From contig CAUJDH010000028.1 in assembly GCA_963169225.1 (NCBI GenBank), forward strand, positions 1 to 34,216: a stretch of DNA of 34,216 nucleotides, written 5' to 3'. Within the stretch, counting starts at the first letter, position 1; each line of letters begins with the position of its first letter. A program made the translations under genes and the position numbers. Under the pieces are notes generated by a model, which saw only the letters and a list, made by a program, of their open reading frames with translations, did not search any database and was not told where the DNA came from. Positions 18,852 through 27,798 of the stretch are shown here, in pieces. Source of the stretch: Actinomycetota bacterium (lineage in GTDB: Bacteria; Actinomycetota; Actinomycetes; S36-B12; UBA10799).

Positions 18852-20969
18852 GTGATCGACTATCCGCGTAAGGGCAAGACGGGGTTCTCAAGATGGGTCC
18901 CTTCGTTCAAGCTTTTCATTGGCTTGGTCGGTTTTTGCATTATCGCTGTCTTTGGACTCGTTGCTTTGGCGGTGATCTTCACTCCGATTCCAGAGCCGAA
19001 CGAAGTTGCCCGAGCCGAACAAAACATCGTCTATTGGAACGATGGTCACACTGAGATGGGTCGGATCGGCGAATCCAACCGTGTGAGTGTTCCGCTGAGC
19101 GATGTGCCGCTCGTAACTCAACATGCAGTACTCGCGGCAGAAGACCGTGACTACTTCAAGCATGGAGGATTCGATCCAATGGCGCTGGGTCGTGCGACCT
19201 GGGGTCAATTGCGTGGAGAAGCGGGTGCTGGAGGCGCATCTACGATTACCCAGCAGTACGCGCGCAACGCTTTCTTGTCTCAAGAGCAGTCCATCGTCCG
19301 AAAAGTACGCGAGATCATCTTGTCCATCAAGTTGGACTTCACCGAATCCAAAGAGGACATTCTCAGCAACTACCTCAACACGATCTACTTTGGCCGCGGT
19401 GCCTATGGCATTGAGTCTGCTTCGCAGGCTTATTTTGGGCGGCCGTCTAGCAAGCTGAATTTGAATCAATCTGTGGCGCTAGCGGCGATCATCCAGCAGC
19501 CGACGAACCTGGACCCTGAGAAGAACCCCGAGGCACTTAGAGCTCGTATGGACTATGTCGCAGACGGCATGCTCAAAGAGGGTTGGATTACTCAGGCGCA
19601 ACGAAACAAGATTCGTATGCCCGAATTCAAGCCTTATAAGAAGGCAAAGAACGCTTATAAGGGCACGAACGGTTACCTACTTGATTCCGTTCGCCGCCAA
19701 ATGTTGACGCTCGGCTATACCGAGGAGCAGATCAACCTAGGTGGCTTCCACATCGTGTCGACATTCGATCGCGACAAACAGCGGGCGGCAGTGGAAGCAG
19801 TCGAGAACTCTGGTCTGGATCAGAGCAACGGTTTGCGGATCGGTCTGAGTTCTGTGGAGCCTTCGACCGGTGAGATCAAGGCGCTGTACGGAGGTCGCGA
19901 TTACCTCAAGAATCAGCTGTCCAATGCGGACCAAGCTATTGCGTTGGCGGGTTCGACCTTCAAGACGTTCACCTTGGCAGCTGCATTCGAAGATGACATC
20001 GGACTTAACTCTTTGTGGAACGGCAATTCACCGATCAACCAAGGTGGCCACTGGCTGCATAACGAGAACAACGTCTCGTACGGAACTGTTTCACTCGAGA
20101 CCGCGACAGAGCGTTCGGTCAACACTGCTTTCGCGTTGGTCGGCGACAAGGTCGGTCATAAGGCGGTCATGCAGTCGGCAATTCGTGCGGGTCTTCCCGA
20201 GAACACAGTGGGATTGGTTGCCGATGGACAGACGACTTTGGGAACCTCTTCGCCAACAACGCTAGACATGGCCAGCGCGTATGCGACGTTCGCCAATCAG
20301 GGCAACCGGATCGCTCCGACCTCAGTGCTCAAGGTCTCGCGCGCAGGCAACAAAACCGAGTATGAGTACACGCCTGCGCCAACGCGTGCTTTTAGTACCG
20401 ACGTTGCCAACACGGTGAACTACACGCTGCAGCAGGTGGTCAACAGCGGAACCGGAACTCGTGCCCTAAGTCTTGGCAAGCCTGCTGCAGGCAAGACGGG
20501 AACTACTGACAACAACCGTTCAGCTTGGTTCTCTGGTTACACCCCGAATCTCTCGACTGCTGTTGCACTATCGATGCAAGGTAAGGACGGGAATGCCGAG
20601 TCTCTGTCGAGCTTAGGTCTTGGCCATATTGCAGGTGGTAGCTACCCGGCTTCGATCTGGACTAACTATATGAGCCAGGCGCTTGCTAATGACCCGGAAG
20701 AGGAATTCACTTTGCCTGAGAAGTGGCCAGGTGACTACAACCCAGTTCCGTGGATGTCGAACGACGATTGGCAGCCGTACGAGCCGACCAGCGAGCCACC
20801 GACTTCTTCACCAACCGAGAGTCCGACAGGTAGCCCCAGTGGTTCACCAACTGGTTCTCCAACTCAAAGTCAGTCACCACAGAACCGACAGTTGCCAGTA
20901 CCTGGACGCGGTGATGCGGACGGTACCCCGTTTGACTTACTAAACGCGGTACGTCAGCTCTTCTCGTAG
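18852..20969 (+). CDS. ponA: class A penicillin-binding protein (transglycosylase/transpeptidase)
   Basis: EDRDYFKHGGFDP, STITQQYARN (GT51); STFK (SxxK), SVN, KTGTT (transpeptidase); GTG start; Ser/Pro/Thr-rich C-terminus. Confidence 0.95.
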   Translation: MIDYPRKGKTGFSRWVPSFKLFIGLVGFCIIAVFGLVALAVIFTPIPEPNEVARAEQNIVYWNDGHTEMGRIGESNRVSVPLSDVPLVTQHAVLAAEDRDYFKHGGFDPMALGRATWGQLRGEAGAGGASTITQQYARNAFLSQEQSIVRKVREIILSIKLDFTESKEDILSNYLNTIYFGRGAYGIESASQAYFGRPSSKLNLNQSVALAAIIQQPTNLDPEKNPEALRARMDYVADGMLKEGWITQAQRNKIRMPEFKPYKKAKNAYKGTNGYLLDSVRRQMLTLGYTEEQINLGGFHIVSTFDRDKQRAAVEAVENSGLDQSNGLRIGLSSVEPSTGEIKALYGGRDYLKNQLSNADQAIALAGSTFKTFTLAAAFEDDIGLNSLWNGNSPINQGGHWLHNENNVSYGTVSLETATERSVNTAFALVGDKVGHKAVMQSAIRAGLPENTVGLVADGQTTLGTSSPTTLDMASAYATFANQGNRIAPTSVLKVSRAGNKTEYEYTPAPTRAFSTDVANTVNYTLQQVVNSGTGTRALSLGKPAAGKTGTTDNNRSAWFSGYTPNLSTAVALSMQGKDGNAESLSSLGLGHIAGGSYPASIWTNYMSQALANDPEEEFTLPEKWPGDYNPVPWMSNDDWQPYEPTSEPPTSSPTESPTGSPSGSPTGSPTQSQSPQNRQLPVPGRGDADGTPFDLLNAVRQLFS

Positions 20970-22397
20970 CGCAGCTTCTTCTAGTTTGGCAGATTCCTCA
21001 GCTCCCTCTGGCCCTGATCCAGTCGCAGCTTCGGAAGCATCCGTCGCCTTCTTAGGGTCATGCTCCGGATTGAGGATGTCCCGCACGATCATGATGCAGA
21101 AGTAGGTCGTCGCCGCTAGGTGCACAAAGATTCCTACTGCGTACCACTGGCCGTTGAAGCCCTTGGCACCTTCGACGAACGCGAGGTACAGCCAGATCGA
21201 GGCAAAGTAGAACACTTCGCCGGCCTGCCAAATCAGGAAGTCGCGCCAGCGTGGTCGGGCAAGCGCTGCGAGTGGAATCAGCCACAGCACGAACTGCGGT
21301 GAGTAGATCTTGTTCGTCAGGATGAAGGCAGCCAGAACTAGGAATGCCAGCTGCGCCAGACGCGGAGTTTTGGGGGCTTTGAGGCCAAGGATCGCGATGC
21401 CTAAACAAAGCACCAAGAACAAACCCATGGCGAGAATGTTGAGCGCATCGGCGGGGATCTTGAGGCCGATAGTGGACAGCATCATCCAGACCGAGCCGAA
21501 GTCTTGGCCGCGCTCGGAGCTGAACGAGTAGAACGTAAACCAACCCTCGAAGTTGATCAACATGAACGGAATGTTGATCACCAGCCAGGCACCGATTCCG
21601 CCGGCCAGCGACTGCCAAAATGCCTTCATGTTTTTGGTTCGCCAACACACGACCAGGATCGGCCCAAAGAGCAAGAACGGGTAGAACTTGGCTGCTGCGG
21701 CTAACCCCAAGAAGATGCCTGCAGCTACCGGGTTTCGCCTGGCCCAAAGCAGCATCGCTACAGTGGTTAGGGCGATGGCCAGCATGTCCCAGTTGATCGT
21801 TGCGTTGAGTGCGACACAAGGTGCTGCTGCAAGGAGCGCTGCATCCCACGGCCTGGTCGGCACTGTTTTGGCTGTGGCGACAATCGCCACCACGAAGCAG
21901 ACGAACAACATGATCACGTTGGCGGTGAAGAATCCTTGGCCACCGTTACCAAAGACGGGAGTCAGCCAGCTGCCGATTTGCATGAACATACCGGTGAGCA
22001 CCGGGTACTCAAGTTGTTCCTGTCCGGGAAGCGGGTCGCTGATGTACGGGAACACTCCACTGGAGAACCCGCGCAGGGCATAGAGCGGTGGAATATCCGA
22101 GTAACACATTGTGAGGTAACGATCAGGGCTTGCCCAACTGGAGGCGATGCACGGCACCTTCTGGAAGATCCCAATGAGATACGTCACCGCACCGATCGCG
22201 ATCAGCGCCCGGATCGGGTTCCACCAGCCGATCGGTGCCTCCGAGTGGGGCAACCAGCGACGAGTTAGTGGGCCACCGATCCGCTCGGACGATCCAGCGA
22301 CGAACGGGTCGTCTTGAGTTGGTGCGACCGTCGAGGGCTGCGCTGCAGGGGTCACCGTCTCCTGGACGTGTTCCTCAGTTGTCGACTGCTCTGACAT
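20940..22397 (-). CDS. GT87/DUF2029-type polyprenyl glycosyltransferase (probable mannosyltransferase)
   Basis: Multi-TM; EYPVLTGM, NWDMLAIALTTVAMLLWARRNPVAAGIFLGLAAAAKFYPFLLFGPI; start set at MSEQSTTEE. Confidence 0.85.
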   Translation of the reverse strand: MSEQSTTEEHVQETVTPAAQPSTVAPTQDDPFVAGSSERIGGPLTRRWLPHSEAPIGWWNPIRALIAIGAVTYLIGIFQKVPCIASSWASPDRYLTMCYSDIPPLYALRGFSSGVFPYISDPLPGQEQLEYPVLTGMFMQIGSWLTPVFGNGGQGFFTANVIMLFVCFVVAIVATAKTVPTRPWDAALLAAAPCVALNATINWDMLAIALTTVAMLLWARRNPVAAGIFLGLAAAAKFYPFLLFGPILVVCWRTKNMKAFWQSLAGGIGAWLVINIPFMLINFEGWFTFYSFSSERGQDFGSVWMMLSTIGLKIPADALNILAMGLFLVLCLGIAILGLKAPKTPRLAQLAFLVLAAFILTNKIYSPQFVLWLIPLAALARPRWRDFLIWQAGEVFYFASIWLYLAFVEGAKGFNGQWYAVGIFVHLAATTYFCIMIVRDILNPEHDPKKATDASEAATGSGPEGAEESAKLEEAALREELTYRV

Positions 22398-22410
22398 GAA
22401 TCGCAACCTA

Positions 22411-23724
22411 TTAGTCGAGGCCGATGATCTGGTCGAACGCGGCGGTCGTATGACGCACTCGGCATTCGAGTTCGTCACCGACTTGGGGCACACGGCCACC
22501 TTGTCCGACCGTTGCCCGAACGTCTTCTTCAGCCACCCAGATCAGCGACACCTGCATATGCGGGGGCTCAACAAACCAGCGATGCTTACCGCCCCACACG
22601 AACGGCGACCTGGCCCGACCGAGAGACTCGAGCGCACCTGTGCCTACCGACACTGCGCGCTGACGCAATGAGGCAGCTGGGGTAGGTGCCTCAAGCGCAA
22701 CTCCGTGCGAAGTTCCGCCACCCACGACGATAAGCAAACCAGCCTTGGGCACTCCGCGCTGACGGTAGCCAACAGCGCGACCTTTGGATGTTTCGTGTAC
22801 CGCCAAGATTGTTCCTTTGGCTGAGAGTGACTCCGCATCTCCGAGCCATAGTCGGGTTCCCATACGAACGAAAACTGGAATATTGGGCAGTGCCCGCCGC
22901 AGCTGTTTAAGTTCTTGATCATCAAGGTGTGAGACCCACATAGCTACCGCGTCAGAAGTGAGTTGGCATCCTGCATCCTCGAGTTGGCCGACCGCACGCA
23001 GCCATGTGAGTGACCACGACCAGGCTTCGCGCACGCGAGCACTCGCGCCTTTCTCGGGTTGGATGATCGGCGAATCGTCGTGCCAGTTCGATTCAAGCGT
23101 CTCGACGTGGGGAGCTTTGGGTTGGGCGATCGGCAAGTGGAGCGCGAGACCGTACAGCTCGATCCTGCGTTCGCGCAGAGCTTGGCGGATCACATTGTCG
23201 GCAAGCAGGGCGTCCAAGTCTGGCTCGGCGAGACCAAAGCGTCGCATCGAGGTCAAGCCTTCGATAACCACTTTGGGGGCTTCATCATGTGTGTTGACTA
23301 CACCGGTCGCGAGTTCGTGCAGTGCCTCGACGCTGGCCACGGTGCGGATAATCCGATTGCGTAGGCCCTCGCCGGCTTGCCCGCTGTCGATGTAGTCCCA
23401 CATGGCTTCGGCCACGACATCGCGAGCGTCCCACGGTTGCATGACAAGGATCTGACCGCTGAAGAATCGTCCTGCGGCAGCCGCTTCGTAGGGTGTGCCC
23501 ACGGCCATCCGGCTGACACCAATGCGTTCGGCTTCACGCGCCAAATTGGCGACACCAAGTCCGTATCCATTGCCTTTGGCGACCGGCACAATGTCACCCG
23601 AACCCTGCGCATCGGTTGTCGGTTCGCCTTTTGACGGAGTCTTGATGGCGCTGCGCACTTCGGCGGTAACGTTGTCGACATTGGCCCGCCAACGCGGTCC
23701 GTCAACTCGCAAAGTAAAAGTCAT
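22411..23724 (-). CDS. divergent alanine racemase-like PLP protein
   Basis: VPVAKGNGYGLGVANLAREAERIGVSRMAVGTPYEA matches the PLP-lysine region of Alr fold III enzymes (canonical VKADAYGHG). Confidence 0.8.
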   Translation of the reverse strand: MTFTLRVDGPRWRANVDNVTAEVRSAIKTPSKGEPTTDAQGSGDIVPVAKGNGYGLGVANLAREAERIGVSRMAVGTPYEAAAAGRFFSGQILVMQPWDARDVVAEAMWDYIDSGQAGEGLRNRIIRTVASVEALHELATGVVNTHDEAPKVVIEGLTSMRRFGLAEPDLDALLADNVIRQALRERRIELYGLALHLPIAQPKAPHVETLESNWHDDSPIIQPEKGASARVREAWSWSLTWLRAVGQLEDAGCQLTSDAVAMWVSHLDDQELKQLRRALPNIPVFVRMGTRLWLGDAESLSAKGTILAVHETSKGRAVGYRQRGVPKAGLLIVVGGGTSHGVALEAPTPAASLRQRAVSVGTGALESLGRARSPFVWGGKHRWFVEPPHMQVSLIWVAEEDVRATVGQGGRVPQVGDELECRVRHTTAAFDQIIGLD

Positions 23725-24935
23725 TAGGCTGCCTCCTCGCCTTTGCGGCCCTTGCCGAACATGCCCTTGACATTGGCAGCGATTTCGCGGCGACGCATAT
23801 AGAGGTCAAATGCTTTGGCCACGCCAGGACGAAGCGCGTAGTCCCACTCGCCCACATATTCGACTGCGGTGCCGCCGGTGCCCAGCTTGAATCGAATCAA
23901 ACCGAATAGCGGGTCACTCTCGTCGAGGGTGTCGCTGATTCCGCGTAGGTCGTAGACAGTGGCGCCATTGTCGAGTGCATCAGTGATCATTCGCCATTGG
24001 ATCGCATTCGATGGTTTGACCTCGCGGCCGGCATTAGCCGAGGCACCGTATGAGTACCAACTGTGTGGGCCGACTTGGACAGTCGTTGTGGCTGCCAGAG
24101 CTTTGCCCTCGTGGCGGGCTATGTAGAGCCGCATAGTCCGGGCATCAAATTCGTTGAGCGAATCCCACATCTGTTCGAAGTATTCGAGTCCACGCGGGAC
24201 GAACCCATCACGCTCGGCAGTCTCTACATATAGAGGGTGGAACTCGGCTAAGTCCTCGCGAGTGCCGTCAACGATCTCGACCCCCAGCTTGTCGGCCTTG
24301 CGGATGTTGCGGCGCCACAGTTGGTTGAATCCGGCGAAGATCTCGTCCTGGGTACGGCCTTCGAGTGGAACTTGGAACACGTAACGGGGTTGAACGTCAC
24401 CAAAGCCAGCACCGGTATCGGGTTGTTGGGTAAATCCGAAGGCTTTGAGTTGGGCGATAACGGACTGGCCAACTTCGAATTCGTTGTCGGCCTTCACGTC
24501 GCGCAGGCGTAGCGAGTGGATCGGTGCGACATGCTCGCTCTTGGCGGCTGCGATCGCGTCCTTGAGGTTTTTAGCTTCCCATGATCGAACCGGAATCGTT
24601 GGCCCCATCTTGACCATGAAGGCACCTTGGCCTTTGAGCAGATCGAGCATCGGCTGCACGATCTCAGCGACCGGGTATTTGGCCCAATCGACGACTGGGC
24701 CTTCTGGCAAATAAGCGAGCCACAGACGCGATTTGGGAACCTTGCGCGAGAGCACCAAACCGGCTCCTACTTGGGTATCGCCGTCGAACCATCCGATTGA
24801 CATATTGCCCCACTCGGATTTTGCACCCGCCCATTCGGGGATCTGCAGGAACGACACATCGAGCCCGAGGGCTGGGGTGTGAGAGACGAACTCGCGATGA
24901 GTCTCTGGACTGATGATCCGAACGTCGAGTGGCAC
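23724..24935 (-). CDS. FemX/FemAB-family peptidoglycan interpeptide bridge aminoacyltransferase
   Basis: FAGFNQLWRRNIRKADKLGVEI, YEQMWDSLNEFD, WYSYGASANAGREVKPSNAIQWRMITDALDNGATVYDLRGIS; GTG start. Confidence 0.92.
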   Translation of the reverse strand: MPLDVRIISPETHREFVSHTPALGLDVSFLQIPEWAGAKSEWGNMSIGWFDGDTQVGAGLVLSRKVPKSRLWLAYLPEGPVVDWAKYPVAEIVQPMLDLLKGQGAFMVKMGPTIPVRSWEAKNLKDAIAAAKSEHVAPIHSLRLRDVKADNEFEVGQSVIAQLKAFGFTQQPDTGAGFGDVQPRYVFQVPLEGRTQDEIFAGFNQLWRRNIRKADKLGVEIVDGTREDLAEFHPLYVETAERDGFVPRGLEYFEQMWDSLNEFDARTMRLYIARHEGKALAATTTVQVGPHSWYSYGASANAGREVKPSNAIQWRMITDALDNGATVYDLRGISDTLDESDPLFGLIRFKLGTGGTAVEYVGEWDYALRPGVAKAFDLYMRRREIAANVKGMFGKGRKGEEAA

Positions 24936-24971
24936 TATCCAAGACTACGACCAGGCGACTAGATTGGGCTT

Positions 24972-25808
24972 ATGACACCCAGCAGTTCAGCAGGCAGTAG
25001 CTCGAAAAATGGCAGCCCACTAATCGGAGGTCATGTCGATGCGGCTGATCCGGTAAATCAGGCGCAGGCGATTGGTGCCGAGGCTATTCAGATCTTCTTG
25101 GGCGACGGTCAGTCGTGGAAGGGACCGGTGGTCGAGTTTGATCAGGCATTGGTTCCAGGTGCCGAGTCGCCTGAGGCGGCACTGCGTCAGGCCATTGAGG
25201 ATGCTGGTCTCCAGGTCTACGTGCACGCACCTTATGTGATCAATGTGGCGAGTCCGAACAATCGGATCCGGATCCCGTCGCGCAAGTTACTGCAACGCCA
25301 TGTGGATGCTGCCGCCGAGATTGGGGCGGCTGGCGTCATCGTGCACGGAGGTCACGTCACTAAGGATGATGATCCTGATGTTGGGTTCGTGAATTGGCGT
25401 AAGGCCTTTGATCAGTTGGATGCCAAGGTGCCGGTTTTGATCGAGAACACGGCTGGTGGGCAGCATGCGATGGCCAGGCGGCTGGAGGCGATCGACAAGC
25501 TGTGGGCGGCGATCGACAATCCGGAGGCTGGGTTCTGCTTTGACACTTGTCACGCTTGGGCTGGCGGTATCGATATGCCAGATGCGGCCGACCAGCTCAT
25601 GGCGATCACGGGTCGGATCGACTTGGTACATGCCAACGACTCCCAAGGTGACTTCGACTCGGGCCGTGACCGTCACGCCAACTTCGGTGACGGCACAATC
25701 CAAACTGATGCGTTGGTCGAGGCGATCCGCCGCGCAGGCGCCCCGGTGATCTGCGAAACCCCGTCAACGGGAATCGCCGAGGACATAGCGCTCCTAAAAA
25801 ACTCTTGA
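24972..25808 (+). CDS. nfo: deoxyribonuclease IV / AP endonuclease (TIM-barrel)
   Basis: IGGHVDAADPVNQAQAIGAEAIQIFLGDGQSWKGP, VIVHGGHV, VLIENTAGG, GFCFDTCHAWAGG, LVHANDSQGDFDSGRDRHANFGDG. Confidence 0.93.
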   Translation: MTPSSSAGSSSKNGSPLIGGHVDAADPVNQAQAIGAEAIQIFLGDGQSWKGPVVEFDQALVPGAESPEAALRQAIEDAGLQVYVHAPYVINVASPNNRIRIPSRKLLQRHVDAAAEIGAAGVIVHGGHVTKDDDPDVGFVNWRKAFDQLDAKVPVLIENTAGGQHAMARRLEAIDKLWAAIDNPEAGFCFDTCHAWAGGIDMPDAADQLMAITGRIDLVHANDSQGDFDSGRDRHANFGDGTIQTDALVEAIRRAGAPVICETPSTGIAEDIALLKNS

Positions 25809-25836
25809 GTGGGAATACACGGGTTTTGTCCCTATC

Positions 25837-27090
25837 TCAGTTTCCGAGAGTAGTGAGCGAAATGACGCCAATGCCATCAGGACGCATGTAGCTGGGGCCA
25901 GTCGGAACTATGACGGCAAGTAATGAGTATGGCTTGCCTCGTTGATCCAGCGCTTGGTCAAATTTCTTGAGGTTAGCGGCAGCATCATCAATTAGTCCCG
26001 GTCCTAGTTTAATTTCGAAAGCAGCCCAAGCCCCATCAGGCCGCTCGACAATGGCGTCTACTTCTAGACCATTTTTTGCTCGAAAATGAAAGACCTCCGC
26101 ATCCATTAGGTCGGCAAAGGCTCGCAGCTGTTGAACTGCGAGTGACTCGAAAAGAAGCCCTAGTGTTTCAGGGTCTCCCAGGAGCTGTTGTGGGGATCGG
26201 ATCCCAAGAGCAGCGGCAACTAATGAGGTGTCGACTAGATGCCGTTTTGGTGCTTCTCGTAGCGGGGTTCGTGAACGTAGCTTTGGGCTCCATGCCTTTT
26301 GAATTTCTAGAATGTAAACGCGTTCCAATGAGTTTAGATACGAGTCGACAGTAGTTCTATGAAGTGGTCCACTTGATCCACCTGCATCGGCGGCTAAGGT
26401 CGAGATGGAAGCTTCGGTTGCTGTGTTGCGCGCTAGAGAGGTAAGTAGCGACAACACTTTAGTGGGGTTGTGGTGTGAGCCATCAAAACCAGCGATATCA
26501 AGTCGAGCAATTTGCTTCAGATATTCTTTCGCGTATTGTCCGGCGTTTTCGGTTGAAAGGTTGTGGCTCATCGGCCATCCACCAATGATCATCCGTTCCA
26601 CGATATCGGTCAGATTTGGAGAGGAATCCACGCTTCGTGGTGGGGTCCCATCAAGCACATCTTTCAGAGAAACCTCACCGGAGGAATGTTGAGTTTCTTG
26701 CAATGTAAGTGGGTGCATACGAAGCCGTGCGAATCGTCCAGTGCCGGTATGGCGAGTGATGTCGTCAGAAGGAGAAGCTGAACCGGTAAGGATGAACTGA
26801 CCTTTTTGCTGACGTGAGTCAACAACGTGTCGCACTTGGTTCCACAATGAGGGAACGGTTTGCCATTCATCGAGGAGCCGTGGTGTTGGTCCTTCTAACA
26901 CTAACTGTGGATCGGCCAGTGCGAGTTGACGTTGTGTTTGATCAGTTTCGAGGTAGACGGCACTCGAGGCCAGCTGCTTTCCTGTTTCTGTTTTTCCGAC
27001 TGCTTTAGGGCCGTCGATCACTACAGCTCCTACCCATTGGAGTCGGTCCTGGAGAGTCGTGTCCAATAACCGAGGAATGTAGCTACTCAT
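25837..27090 (-). CDS. AAA-type ATPase with DUF4143 C-terminal domain
   Basis: Walker A GPKAVGKTETGKQ, Walker B-like PRLLDEWQ, LTGSASPSDD sensor, C-terminal VDAIVERPDGAWAAFEIKLG nuclease-like fold. Confidence 0.92.
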   Translation of the reverse strand: MSSYIPRLLDTTLQDRLQWVGAVVIDGPKAVGKTETGKQLASSAVYLETDQTQRQLALADPQLVLEGPTPRLLDEWQTVPSLWNQVRHVVDSRQQKGQFILTGSASPSDDITRHTGTGRFARLRMHPLTLQETQHSSGEVSLKDVLDGTPPRSVDSSPNLTDIVERMIIGGWPMSHNLSTENAGQYAKEYLKQIARLDIAGFDGSHHNPTKVLSLLTSLARNTATEASISTLAADAGGSSGPLHRTTVDSYLNSLERVYILEIQKAWSPKLRSRTPLREAPKRHLVDTSLVAAALGIRSPQQLLGDPETLGLLFESLAVQQLRAFADLMDAEVFHFRAKNGLEVDAIVERPDGAWAAFEIKLGPGLIDDAAANLKKFDQALDQRGKPYSLLAVIVPTGPSYMRPDGIGVISLTTLGN

Positions 27091-27110
27091 GGAGGTAATC
27101 TAACTCAAAT

Positions 27111-27202
27111 TATGCAATTTGGCTAGATTAAATTATGCAATTTAGTGTCTAAAGATTATGCAATTTGGCTTATTTTAACTATGCAATTCGGCGTAATTTT
27201 GC
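27111..27202. repeat. Four direct repeats TATGCAATT(T/C) with exact 23-bp period
   Basis: TATGCAATT at 27111, 27134, 27157 and 27180, each followed by divergent AT-rich spacer; repeats end at ~27202. Confidence 0.95.
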
Positions 27203-27408
27203 AAGCTTCGTCCTAGAGCCTCCGCAAACTTCCCTCTAGGCCCATGTTCCGGCTGATGGTTGCCTGGTCTGGTTCAGTGTTGACTGCTCAAGACGGAACT
27301 GACGCGAGTTTCTGACGCCTGGCTAATAGCCAACAGCCACAGGAGCTCTTTTCAAATCCGACCTTGTCAGCTAATAACCAGTGAGTTATTCTGGTAGAAC
27401 GCTATTAA

Positions 27409-27457
27409 GACCTTCTGCCCCGGACCGACCGGGGCCATTAGTCCAGAGGAGGTGGTC
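27409..27457 (+). promoter_or_regulatory. rpsF 5' UTR hairpin; candidate S6:S18 autoregulatory leader
   Basis: CCCCGG-ACCGA-CCGGGG hairpin (27418-27434) nested in TCTG/CAGA and GACC/GGTC pairings, with GAGGAGG SD in the 3' side; CCG in loop. Confidence 0.5.
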
Positions 27458-27463
27458 TGATTT

Positions 27464-27754
27464 ATGCGTAAATATGAAGTAATGATCATTCTTGATCCCG
27501 ACCTAGAAGAGCGAACTGTCGCTCCGAGTCTTGAGACCTACCTGAACGTTGTTCGCAACGATGAAGGAACTGTCGACAATGTAGATATCTGGGGTCGTCG
27601 CCGTTTGGCATATGAGATTCAGAAGAAGAGCGATGGCATCTACGCCGTTGTTGATCTGACCTGCAAACCAGAGACGGTTGCAGAGCTTGATCGTCAGCTT
27701 TCGCTGAACGAGGTAGTCCTGCGGACCAAAGTTATTCGTCCCGAAGCTGCCTAG
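27464..27754 (+). CDS. rpsF: 30S ribosomal protein S6
   Basis: [42 protein letters not shown]. Confidence 0.97.
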   Translation: MRKYEVMIILDPDLEERTVAPSLETYLNVVRNDEGTVDNVDIWGRRRLAYEIQKKSDGIYAVVDLTCKPETVAELDRQLSLNEVVLRTKVIRPEAA

Positions 27755-27798
27755 TTTTAGTTACTAGTCGCTAACTACCTGTATCGAAAGGAATCCTC

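Noticed and set aside
21058-21849. 263-aa minus-strand ORF
   Set aside because: Out-of-frame shadow of the GT87 gene; Arg/Pro/His-rich composition typical of a frameshifted reading.
22790-22806. TGTTTCGTGTACC, half resembling a parS site
   Set aside because: Only the first half matches TGTTTCACGTGAAACA; lies within a coding gene; no convincing parS seen in the window.
25809-25836. GGGA...TCCC hairpin between nfo and the ATPase gene
   Set aside because: Short weak stem with a large loop; not a convincing terminator.
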